DNA of 14,884 nt from CAZYBG01 sp964645155 (GTDB taxonomy: Bacteria > Pseudomonadota > Alphaproteobacteria > Rhodobacterales > Rhodobacteraceae), in contig CAZYBG010000080.1 of the NCBI GenBank assembly GCA_964645155.1, positions 1 through 14,884 of the forward strand, written 5' to 3'. Both the position numbers and the translations under genes were made by a program. Of the stretch, positions 6,296 to 12,037 are shown piece by piece. Positions within the stretch are counted from its first letter, which is position 1. Every line of letters begins with the position of its first letter. The notes beneath the pieces are model-generated. The model saw nothing but the letters and a program-made list of their open reading frames with translations. It did no database searches and was not told the DNA's origin.

Positions 6296-7639
6296 TTATC
6301 CCTTCATCGCCTTGGCAGAACGCAGCTTTTCCATGAAGCGCCGGGCGAACCCGGGCTTCGTGGACTGCCGCGCGCGCGCCAGCCCCAGCGCGCCATCGGG
6401 CACGTCCTCGGTGATGACCGACCCGCTCGCCGTCATCGCCTCGTCGCCGATGCGGACCGGCGCGACCAGCATCGTGTCCGAGCCGATGAAGGCGCGGGCG
6501 CCGATCTCGGTGCGGTGCTTCGACACGCCGTCATAGTTGCAGGTGATCGTGCCGGCGCCGATATTGGCGCGCTCGCCCACGCTGGCGTCGCCGATATAGC
6601 TGAGGTGGTTGACCTTGGCGCCTTCGGCGAGCGTGGCGTTCTTGATCTCGACGAAGTTGCCGACATGGACGTCCTCGGACAGCTCCGCGCCGGGGCGGAG
6701 GCGGGCATAGGGGCCGACCACCGCGCCGCGGCTGACATGGCAGCCCTCGAGATGGCTGAAGGCGCGGATGCGGGCGCCCGATTCCACGGTGACGCCGGGG
6801 CCGAAGACGACATGCGGCTCGACCGTGGCGTCGCGGCCGACGGCGGTGTCGAGCGCGAAGATCACCGTCTCGGGCGCGGGCATCGCCACGCCGTCATCGA
6901 GCGCGGCGGCGCGCGCGCGGGTCTGGAAGATCCGTTCGGCGGCGAGAAGCCCGGCGCGGGTATCGACGCCCAGCGTCTCGGCCTCGTCGCAGGTGACGAC
7001 GCCGGCCGAGAGGCCGCGCGCATGGGCGAGGGCCACGATGGCGGTGAGGTAGTACTCGCCGGCGGCATTGTCGTTGCCGACCGCCGCGACGAGGGTCATG
7101 AGCACCCCGGCATCGGCCATCACGACGCCCGAGTTGCACAGGCCGATGGCGCGTTCATGCGGCGAGGCGTCCTTCCATTCGACGATCCGCACCAGCGTGT
7201 CGCCCTGCATGACGAGGCGCCCGTAGCGGCCGGGATCGGCGGCCTCGAAGCCGAGGACGACGATGTCGTGCCGGGCCCGCGCCTCGGCCATCGCGGCGAG
7301 CGTCTCGCCGCGGATGAAGGGCGTGTCGCCGTAGAGGACGACCGCATCGCCGGCGAAGCCCGACAGCGCCGGCGCCGCATGGGCCACGGCATGGGCGGTG
7401 CCCCGCTGCTCGGGCTGCAGGACGATCCGGGCGGTCTCGTCCCAGTGCCGCGCGGCCTCCGTCACCGCCTCGGCGCCGTGGCCGGCGACCACCACCACCC
7501 TCTCGGGCTCGAGCGCCCAGCCCGCGCGGATGGCATGCGCCAGCAGCGGGGCGCCGCCGATCTCGTGCAGCACCTTCGGCCGGTCGGAGTTCATGCGCGT
7601 CCCCTGGCCCGCGGCCAGGACGATCAGGGCAATGGGCAT
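6296..7639 (-). CDS. glmU: Bifunctional UDP-N-acetylglucosamine diphosphorylase / glucosamine-1-phosphate N-acetyltransferase
   Basis: GlmU acetylates glucosamine-1-phosphate and then couples it to UTP, giving UDP-GlcNAc for peptidoglycan and LPS. The 447-residue product has the N-terminal pyrophosphorylase signature LAAGQGTRM...RPK (residues 8-22), EQRGTAHA and the metal-binding LYGDTPFI. The C-terminal left-handed beta-helix acetyltransferase domain shows hexapeptide repeats such as GPYARLRPGAE, VHVGNFVEIKN, NHLSYIGDA and IGAGTITCNYDG. Start ATG 7637-7639 (MPIALIVLAAG) is set by the nucleotide-binding strand; an upstream in-frame GTG at 7669 would add ten residues with no family support. 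It is first of a tightly packed unit with glmS and is divergent from gph across a 155-nt gap. With glmS it supplies most of the UDP-GlcNAc route. Confidence 0.97.
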   Translation of the reverse strand: MPIALIVLAAGQGTRMNSDRPKVLHEIGGAPLLAHAIRAGWALEPERVVVVAGHGAEAVTEAARHWDETARIVLQPEQRGTAHAVAHAAPALSGFAGDAVVLYGDTPFIRGETLAAMAEARARHDIVVLGFEAADPGRYGRLVMQGDTLVRIVEWKDASPHERAIGLCNSGVVMADAGVLMTLVAAVGNDNAAGEYYLTAIVALAHARGLSAGVVTCDEAETLGVDTRAGLLAAERIFQTRARAAALDDGVAMPAPETVIFALDTAVGRDATVEPHVVFGPGVTVESGARIRAFSHLEGCHVSRGAVVGPYARLRPGAELSEDVHVGNFVEIKNATLAEGAKVNHLSYIGDASVGERANIGAGTITCNYDGVSKHRTEIGARAFIGSDTMLVAPVRIGDEAMTASGSVITEDVPDGALGLARARQSTKPGFARRFMEKLRSAKAMKG

Positions 7640-7741
7640 CGGAACTGCTCTTTTCTTCTGTCCCGGCACCTCTTATCCGAGGGCTTCCGCCCCGCAAAGG
7701 GGTACCGGTTCACGCGGCGTTTCCCAAGATTACATCGTTTT

Positions 7742-7765
7742 CCACCGATCGCGCCCACCGATCGC
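7742..7765. repeat. 11-bp tandem repeat before gph
   Basis: CCACCGATCGC occurs at 7742-7752 and again at 7755-7765, a 13-bp period, in the glmU/gph divergent gap, ending about 15 nt before the gph ribosome site. Each copy contains the palindrome CGATCG. It could be a paired operator or a chance local duplication. Confidence 0.5.
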
Positions 7766-7794
7766 CCCGCCCATCACCGAAGGAGAGGCCGCCC

Positions 7795-8457
7795 GTGCGC
7801 ACCGTGATCTTCGACCTCGACGGCACGCTGGCCGACACCTCGGCCGACCTGATCGCGGCGGCGAACCACTGCTTCCGAGGGCTCGGCCTCGGCGATCTGC
7901 TGCACCCCGAGACCGACCGGCTGACGGCGTTCCACGGCGGCAGGGCGATGCTGAAGCTCGGGTTCAGCCGGACCACCGGCCATGGCGAGGACGAGATCGA
8001 CCGGCAGTATCCGGTCCTGCTGGCCGCCTACGAGGACTGCATCGACCGGCAGACGCTGCTCTATCCCGGCGCGATCGAGGCGGTGGCGGCGCTGAGGGGG
8101 CGGGGCTTCGCCGTCGGCATCTGCACCAACAAGCCCGAGCGGCTGGCCGAGCTGCTGCTCGTCCGGCTGGGCGTGCGCGGCAGCTTCGCCGCACTGGTCG
8201 GGGCCGATACGCTCGCGGTGCGCAAGCCCGATCCCGCCACCTACCGCGCGGCGGTCGAGCGGGCGGGGGGCGAGGTCGGCCGGTCGCTCCTCGTCGGCGA
8301 TACCGAGACCGACGTGAAAACCGCGCGGGCGGCCGGCGTGCCGGTCGCGCTGGTCAGCTTCGGGCCCGAGGGGCGGGGGATAGGGCGGCTGTCGCCGGAT
8401 GCACTGCTCGACCGGTTCGAGGACCTGCCGCCGCTGGCCGACCGGCTGGTGCCCTGA
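7795..8457 (+). CDS. gph: Phosphoglycolate phosphatase-type HAD hydrolase
   Basis: The 220-residue protein is a HAD-superfamily phosphatase of the Gph group, which removes 2-phosphoglycolate formed by DNA 3'-end repair or by Rubisco oxygenation. All four HAD motifs are visible: FDLDGTL with nucleophile Asp7 and acid Asp9, Thr111 in ICTNKP, Lys144 in VRKPDP, and the metal-binding acids in GDTETD (Asp169, Asp173). The helical cap lies between about residues 15 and 85. The start is GTG 7795, with a clear AGGAGAGG ribosome site at 7781-7788. The stop is 3 nt from the convergent A-type carrier gene stop. Related HAD phosphatases for other small phosphates cannot be excluded, but length and motifs fit Gph best. 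Confidence 0.88.
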   Translation: MRTVIFDLDGTLADTSADLIAAANHCFRGLGLGDLLHPETDRLTAFHGGRAMLKLGFSRTTGHGEDEIDRQYPVLLAAYEDCIDRQTLLYPGAIEAVAALRGRGFAVGICTNKPERLAELLLVRLGVRGSFAALVGADTLAVRKPDPATYRAAVERAGGEVGRSLLVGDTETDVKTARAAGVPVALVSFGPEGRGIGRLSPDALLDRFEDLPPLADRLVP

Positions 8458-8460
8458 GGG

Positions 8461-8841
8461 TCAGGCGCGGCCCTGCTCGGCCGCAAGCTCCTCGACATCC
8501 TTGAACTTGATCGATTCGCCGCAGCCGCAGGCATCCGCCACGTTCGGGTTGCGGAACCGGAAGCCGCTTTCCAGAAGCGAGGTCTCGTAGTCGATCTGGG
8601 TGCCGAACAGGAACATCTGCGCCATCGGCGCGATCATCACCCGCGCCTCGCCCTGTTCCACCACCTCGTCCATCGGGTCGATCTCGGCGGCGAAGTCCAT
8701 GGTGTATTCCATGCCTGCGCAACCGCCCTTCTTGACGCCGACGCGCAGCCCCTTGGAGCCGCCGCTGGCCATCAGCCGGGCGATCTGCCGCTCGGCGGCG
8801 GGGGTGATGGTCACGGCCTGCTTGCCGGGAATGCCGAACAT
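8461..8841 (-). CDS. A-type iron-sulfur cluster carrier (SufA/IscA/ErpA family)
   Basis: The 126-residue protein belongs to the HesB/IscA family, which carries nascent Fe-S clusters from the scaffold to target enzymes. The three ligand cysteines are in place: Cys41 in KKGGCAGMEY and the Cys105-x-Cys107 pair in ACGCGES near the C terminus. ITPAAERQIARLM and LRVGVKKGGC are typical family blocks. Start ATG 8839-8841 follows AGAGGA with 6 nt spacing. It probably acts with the SUF machinery because a SufT-like DUF59 gene lies nearby in the same direction (11537-11902). SufA, IscA and ErpA cannot be told apart from this sequence alone, so no symbol is given. Confidence 0.92.
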   Translation of the reverse strand: MFGIPGKQAVTITPAAERQIARLMASGGSKGLRVGVKKGGCAGMEYTMDFAAEIDPMDEVVEQGEARVMIAPMAQMFLFGTQIDYETSLLESGFRFRNPNVADACGCGESIKFKDVEELAAEQGRA

Positions 8842-8892
8842 CGCGGATCCTCTTCGGTCTGGGTTCCAATCTAGGGCCGCTTGCCCGCCGGC

Positions 8893-9624
8893 TCAAGGGA
8901 GGAGCGCGCCGAGCCCGAGCGCGGCGAAGGCCACCGCCAGCGCCCAGCCGACCGAGGCGATGGTGCCGATGATGACGTATTCCGAGATCAGCCGGTCCTC
9001 CCGCGCGGTGGTGAAGCGCAGGACCGACTTGGCGGCGATCAGGAAGCCGACGCCCGCCGGCTGGCCTGCGACCACGAGCAGATAGGCGACGCCGCGTTCG
9101 AGAAGCCCGATCAGGCGGCCGGCGTCCTTCAGGCTGCCCTCGGTCAGCGCGGGCTCGGTCTCGAGGAACGGGGCGAGGAGCTTGCCGATGCCGTAGCCGC
9201 CCGCGACGGTGGCGAGGATCAGCCCCGCGCCGTGCAGCATCGCCTCGGGTAGCGCCGCGGCGACGGCAGGCGGGACCCAGACGGGCAGCGGGCCGGCCCA
9301 GGCGCCCGCGGCGTAGAGCCCCGGCACCCAGAGCGCGGTGCCGGCCAGCGTGGCCAGATGCAGCGCCTGGTCGGCGACGAAGCCGCCGAGCCGGTCGCCC
9401 AGCGCCCAGATCTTCAGCGCATCGACCGCGAGATGGAGGAGCGCCAGCACCGCGATGGCGGGGTGCAGCGGAAAGCCCAGCGCCGCCCAGGTGGCCAGCG
9501 CCACGATGCCGACATGGGCGGCGAGCACCTGCGGCTCGGCCTTGCGGCGGACCATCCAGCCCGGCTGCAGCAGGAAGTCGGCGACCGCATGCGCGAACAG
9601 CAGGGCGGCAAAGGTCTCGGTCAT
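8893..9624 (-). CDS. DUF3307 integral membrane protein
   Basis: The 243-residue protein is strongly hydrophobic with about six or seven likely membrane helices, and matches the DUF3307 family; its function is not known. Conserved polar residues sit in or beside the helices: His12 and Asp16 in HAVADFLLQP, His37, His64 and Asp68 in HLAVDALKIW, and Asp85, Gln86 and His89 in DQALHL. The C-terminal half has LIGLLERG (172-178), AAKSVLRF with Lys199 and Arg203, and SEYVIIGTIAS (214-224). The repeated H-x3-D and D-x3-H pattern could bind a metal inside the membrane; that is inference. Start ATG 9622-9624 (MTETFAALLFAHAVADF) fits the family; an upstream TTG at 9666 is less likely, and no strong ribosome site is seen. 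It lies 57 nt downstream of the satD-like gene, and DUF3307 genes are commonly found beside SatD genes. Confidence 0.85.
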   Translation of the reverse strand: MTETFAALLFAHAVADFLLQPGWMVRRKAEPQVLAAHVGIVALATWAALGFPLHPAIAVLALLHLAVDALKIWALGDRLGGFVADQALHLATLAGTALWVPGLYAAGAWAGPLPVWVPPAVAAALPEAMLHGAGLILATVAGGYGIGKLLAPFLETEPALTEGSLKDAGRLIGLLERGVAYLLVVAGQPAGVGFLIAAKSVLRFTTAREDRLISEYVIIGTIASVGWALAVAFAALGLGALLP

Positions 9625-9646
9625 GGGCTGGGTGCCATCCGGTCGC

Positions 9647-9669
9647 GCAAGCGCAATGGCTTGCAATGG
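9647..9669. promoter_or_regulatory. GCAAGC/GCTTGC inverted repeat before the DUF3307 gene
   Basis: GCAAGC (9647-9652) and GCTTGC (9659-9664) form a perfect 6-bp inverted repeat around GCAATG, in the 57-nt gap between the satD-like gene and the DUF3307 gene. GCAATGG is also directly repeated at 9653-9659 and 9663-9669. The GCAAGCG core recurs in the satD upstream dyad at 10352-10358, so both may be sites for one regulator. It may instead form an RNA stem between the two genes. Confidence 0.35.
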
Positions 9670-9681
9670 GGGAAAGAAAGC

Positions 9682-10302
9682 CTATCGGCTTGCATCGTCC
9701 GCGGCCTCGATCAGCCGGAGCGCGTCGTCGAGCGCGGCGAAGCCGGCGCCGGCGAGCGCCTGGTCGACCGCCTGCCGGCTGATGCCGAGCCGCGCGCCGG
9801 CCTCGGCCCGGGTCGGCGGGCCGGGCGGCAGCATCAGGAGGAGCGCGCGCGCCTGCGCCTGCGTCCAGCCGCGCGCGATCTCGTCGGCAAGGCGTGCCGC
9901 CGCGCCGAGCGCCCCGCCGGCGGCATGCGCCATGGTGGCGCTGCCGCCCAGCGCGTCGAGGGCCCGGCCCGACGCGGTATAGGCGGGGCCGGTCGCGGCG
10001 TTCAGGTCGCGCGGCGCCGTCCCCGTCGCCTCGCCGGCGGCGATGGCGATCCGGGTCTTCGCCCCGGTGCCGGAGGCGCGCAGCGCCGCCTTGAGGTGGA
10101 GCGCGGCCCGGAGCGCCAGGCCCGGCCGGACCAGCCGGAGCTGCCAGCCATCGCCGCGGCTGCGGGTGAAGCGCGGATCGGCCGCCTGCCAGCGGCCGAT
10201 CTCGTCGGCCGCCGCGGCCAGCGCCGCGAACGCGCGGTCGAGCGCATCCCCGGGAAGGGCGGTCGACCGGACGAGGTCTCCGGTAAGGACGGCGATCTGC
10301 AT
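9682..10302 (-). CDS. SatD-family protein: cyclase-like domain plus C-terminal helix-turn-helix
   Basis: The 206-residue product matches the SatD family, named for a Streptococcus mutans locus linked to secretion and acid tolerance, with no known reaction. Compared by eye with class III nucleotidyl cyclases, AVLTGDLVRST resembles the first metal motif (Asp9). SRGDGWQL resembles the second (Asp51), 42 residues later. GPAYTASGR has the G-x3-[NT]-x3-R spacing, with Thr109 where cyclases have Asn and Arg113 where they have the catalytic Arg. Arg47 sits at the adenine-selecting Lys position. Residues about 160-200 (PPTRAEAGARLGISRQAVDQAL) look like a helix-turn-helix. It may bind or make nucleotides and regulate transcription; this is inference. 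Start ATG 10300-10302 follows GAGGAG with good spacing. It heads a likely two-gene unit with DUF3307. Confidence 0.8.
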   Translation of the reverse strand: MQIAVLTGDLVRSTALPGDALDRAFAALAAAADEIGRWQAADPRFTRSRGDGWQLRLVRPGLALRAALHLKAALRASGTGAKTRIAIAAGEATGTAPRDLNAATGPAYTASGRALDALGGSATMAHAAGGALGAAARLADEIARGWTQAQARALLLMLPPGPPTRAEAGARLGISRQAVDQALAGAGFAALDDALRLIEAADDASR

Positions 10303-10326
10303 GCGGCTCCTCACGGCACGTGGCAA

Positions 10327-10355
10327 GCTCTAGGACTTGCTGAAGCGAATTGCAA
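10327..10355 (-). promoter_or_regulatory. Candidate sigma-70 promoter of the satD-like gene
   Basis: On the minus strand TTGCAA (10350-10355) and TAGAGC (10327-10332) are separated by 17 nt and would start transcription about 18 nt before the ATG. Matches to consensus are 4/6 and 3/6, so this is weak by sequence. It is notable because the -35 lies inside the dyad repeat at 10345-10365. Confidence 0.3.
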
Positions 10356-10365
10356 GCGAATTCGC
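10343..10365. promoter_or_regulatory. Dyad operator candidate upstream of the satD-like gene
   Basis: GCGAATT (10345-10351) and AATTCGC (10359-10365) form a perfect 7-bp inverted repeat around GCAAGCG. The same bases also read as a tandem repeat with an 11-bp period, AAGCGAATT at 10343-10351 and 10354-10362, one helical turn apart. The site covers the candidate -35 of the satD-like gene. It is a likely binding site for a dimeric regulator, perhaps the SatD helix-turn-helix itself or the neighbouring LysR protein. Confidence 0.5.
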
Positions 10366-10372
10366 CTGACGA

Positions 10373-10407
10373 GGGCGATGCGACTCGCCCCAAGGTTGAG
10401 AAACCTT
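10373..10407 (-). terminator. Two small hairpins at the end of the LysR gene (no T-tract)
   Basis: AAGGTT (10392-10397) and AACCTT (10402-10407) form a 6-bp stem with a 4-nt loop overlapping the LysR stop codon. Just downstream in transcription, GGGCGA (10373-10378) and TCGCCC (10385-10390) form a second 6-bp stem. Neither is followed by a run of U, so they are not classic intrinsic terminators. They could stall polymerase or protect the 3' end. Confidence 0.3.
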
Positions 10408-11272
10408 AGCTGATGTTCTTTATATGTTCCAGCGCCGTCCCGCCGGACCGGCGCGCGAGATAGCCCGCGATCGCGTCGAGCGCGGCCCGGATCGGCGGGT
10501 CGTTGCGGCGCTCGTGATGCGCGACGAGCCATTGCTCGCTGCGCAGTTCGACGATCGGGTCCGAGAGCCGGACGAGGCCCTCCAGGCGCTCGCCCATGAA
10601 CACCGGCACCACCACCCGGCCGATTCCCGCCCGGGCGAGGGCCACGGCGAGGTGGGGATTGTTCGCCTTGGTCACGATGTCGCAGCCGTGATGCTCGCGG
10701 ATCCAGCGGGTCGAGGGCAGGTCGGGGGCGTTCCAGGCGGGGCCGATCCAGCCCCCCACGCCCGCATCGGCCGCGTAGACGGCATAGTCGACCCAGCCGA
10801 TCTGCTGCCGCGCCAGCCACGGCTGCTCGGGCCGGCGGTTGCGGATGCCGATGTCGACCTCGCGCCGGGCGATATCGAGATCGAGGTCGCAGTGCATGAA
10901 CTCGGGCAGCCACGACATGCCGGGCCGCCAGTACTCCCGCACCCGCTCGGCCAGGTCGAGCGAGGTCCAGGTGCCGGCGGTGATCCGCACGCAGACCGGC
11001 CCTTTGGCCTCGTCGCGCCAGAGCGCGATGCGGCGCGCCGCCTCCTCCATCTTCAGCGTGCGGTCGAGCAGCGCCTGGCCGTCGCCGGTCAGCCGGTAGC
11101 CGTCGGTGCCGTGCAGGAAGAGCCGCCGGCCCAGCGTCGCCTCGAGCGCCTTCATCCGCCGGCTGAGCGTGGCCTGGCTGACGCCGAGTTCGGCGGCGGC
11201 GCGGATCAGGCCGCCCGCCCGCGCCACGGCCGAGAAGAAGGCGAGGTCGTTCCAGTCGTCGCCGGGTTTCAT
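10406..11272 (-). CDS. LysR-type transcriptional regulator
   Basis: The 288-residue protein has the LysR N-terminal winged helix-turn-helix at about residues 7-65 (FFSAVARAGGLIRAAAELG, then VSQATLSRRMKALEATLGRRLF). A periplasmic-binding-protein-like effector domain runs from about residue 90 to the end; it includes DIARREVDIGIRNRRPEQP and ALARAGIGRVVVPVF, typical of the GcvA/aromatic-type substrate domain. The effector is not evident. Start ATG 11270-11272 (MKPGDDWNDLAFF) has GGAG 8 nt upstream. The divergent neighbour, the usual LysR target, is only a 60-residue ORF, and the downstream gene in its own direction is the satD-like gene after 103 nt. Its regulon is therefore unclear: it may control itself, the small ORF, satD-DUF3307 or distant genes. 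Confidence 0.93.
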   Translation of the reverse strand: MKPGDDWNDLAFFSAVARAGGLIRAAAELGVSQATLSRRMKALEATLGRRLFLHGTDGYRLTGDGQALLDRTLKMEEAARRIALWRDEAKGPVCVRITAGTWTSLDLAERVREYWRPGMSWLPEFMHCDLDLDIARREVDIGIRNRRPEQPWLARQQIGWVDYAVYAADAGVGGWIGPAWNAPDLPSTRWIREHHGCDIVTKANNPHLAVALARAGIGRVVVPVFMGERLEGLVRLSDPIVELRSEQWLVAHHERRNDPPIRAALDAIAGYLARRSGGTALEHIKNIS

Positions 11273-11361
11273 CGCTGCAACTCCGCCTCCGTTCCTGGGG
11301 ACTGATGCAGGGGGCGGCGGGCCGCTAGGTCGGAAGGCATCCCCGAACAGGAGGACCGACC

Positions 11362-11544
11362 ATGCTGCCCATCCTTCAGCCCCTGCCTAGCCGCTGCGGC
11401 TGCCGCACGGAATACGAAAAGGAGCAGGCCATCTTTGCAGCGATGCAAGCCGAGTTGCAGGCGCGCAAGCCGCCGGCGCGGCGCTGGGCCTTCCTGCGGC
11501 CGTGGCGGCGGCGCGCCGCGCGCCGCGCCGAAGGCCTCACATGA
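11362..11544 (+). CDS. Small hypothetical protein divergent from LysR
   Basis: This 60-residue ORF has a near-ideal ribosome site, AGGAGG at 11349-11354, 7 nt before ATG 11362, which is the main reason to call it real. The product has a Pro-rich N terminus, a Cys-x-Cys pair (Cys12, Cys14 in RCGCR), a charged helix (EYEKEQAIFAAMQAELQ, about 17-33) and a very basic C terminus rich in Arg. No signal peptide or membrane segment is visible, and I recognise no family. It is divergent from the LysR gene across 89 nt, so it may be the LysR target, and its end overlaps the convergent DUF59 stop by 8 nt. A nucleic-acid-binding or metal-linked small protein is possible, but there is no direct evidence. 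Confidence 0.6.
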   Translation: MLPILQPLPSRCGCRTEYEKEQAIFAAMQAELQARKPPARRWAFLRPWRRRAARRAEGLT

Positions 11545-11902
11545 AGCCGAGCTCCAGCCGCGCCTCGTCGGACATCATGTCCATGCCCCAGGGCGGGTCC
11601 CAGGTGATCTCGACATCCACCGTCGAGACGCCGGGGATCGCGCCGACCGCATCGGCGACCCAGCCCGGCATCTCGCCCGCCACCGGGCAGCCCGGCGCGG
11701 TCAGCGACATTACGACGATGACCGCCCCCGTCTCGGCGATGTCGATCGTGTAGACGAGGCCGAGGTCGTAGATGTTCACCGGGATTTCCGGGTCGTAGAC
11801 CGTCCGGCAGGCCCCGACCACCTGCTCGTAGAGCGGATGGTGCGTCGAGGACGGGCGGATCAGCGGCGTGCCCTCGAGCTTGTCCTTCGATTCGGCGGTC
11901 AT
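11537..11902 (-). CDS. SufT-like DUF59 (MIP18) Fe-S cluster assembly protein
   Basis: The 121-residue protein is a DUF59/MIP18-family factor of the kind found in alphaproteobacterial SUF operons, thought to help Fe-S cluster maturation or delivery. Family marks are VYDPEIPVNIYDLGLVY (35-51), the conserved cysteine loop SLTAPGCPVAGEMP with Cys72, and the C-terminal TWDPPWGMDMMSDEARLELG. A second cysteine, Cys32, lies in ACRTVYD. Start ATG 11900-11902 (MTAESKDKLEG) follows GAGG. An in-frame ATG at 11938 would fall inside the candidate -10 element and is rejected. It likely works with the A-type carrier at 8461-8841, transcribed in the same direction. PaaD (phenylacetate) is a paralog, but no paa genes are near. 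Confidence 0.9.
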   Translation of the reverse strand: MTAESKDKLEGTPLIRPSSTHHPLYEQVVGACRTVYDPEIPVNIYDLGLVYTIDIAETGAVIVVMSLTAPGCPVAGEMPGWVADAVGAIPGVSTVDVEITWDPPWGMDMMSDEARLELGFM

Positions 11903-11933
11903 GGCGGCCTCGCGGCGACGGATTTGTTGAGAA

Positions 11934-11962
11934 AACATATAAGGATTTGTCCGCTCGGGTAA
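11934..11962 (-). promoter_or_regulatory. Candidate sigma-70 promoter of the DUF59 gene
   Basis: On the minus strand TTACCC (11957-11962) and TATGTT (11934-11939) are exactly 17 nt apart, each matching 4 of 6 consensus bases. The segment is one of the few AT-rich spots in the window. Transcription would begin near 11927, about 25 nt before the ATG. The sequence could instead serve the divergent methyltransferase. Confidence 0.4.
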
Positions 11963-12037
11963 AGACGCCGCTGAAATACCCCTGTCGGCCGCCGCGGCGC
12001 GGCGGTAGGACGGCTGTCCTTCGACACGGAGCTTCCG

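Noticed and set aside
6292..6330. glmS ribozyme upstream of glmS
   Set aside because: Only 4 nt separate glmU and glmS, so there is no space for the ribozyme, which is known from Gram-positive lineages.
6245..7807. 520-residue open frame on the plus strand
   Set aside because: It is antisense to glmU and runs through the divergent promoter gap; no recognisable motif or ribosome site.
8354..10393. 679-residue open frame on the minus strand
   Set aside because: It covers the A-type carrier, DUF3307 and satD-like genes in another phase; the real genes have clear domains and this frame has only Arg/Gly/Ala-rich sequence.
11513..11530. GCGCGCCGCGCG-like run as a structured RNA or operator
   Set aside because: It is part of Arg/Ala codons of the small ORF and of the general GC background; the symmetry is expected from alternating GC.
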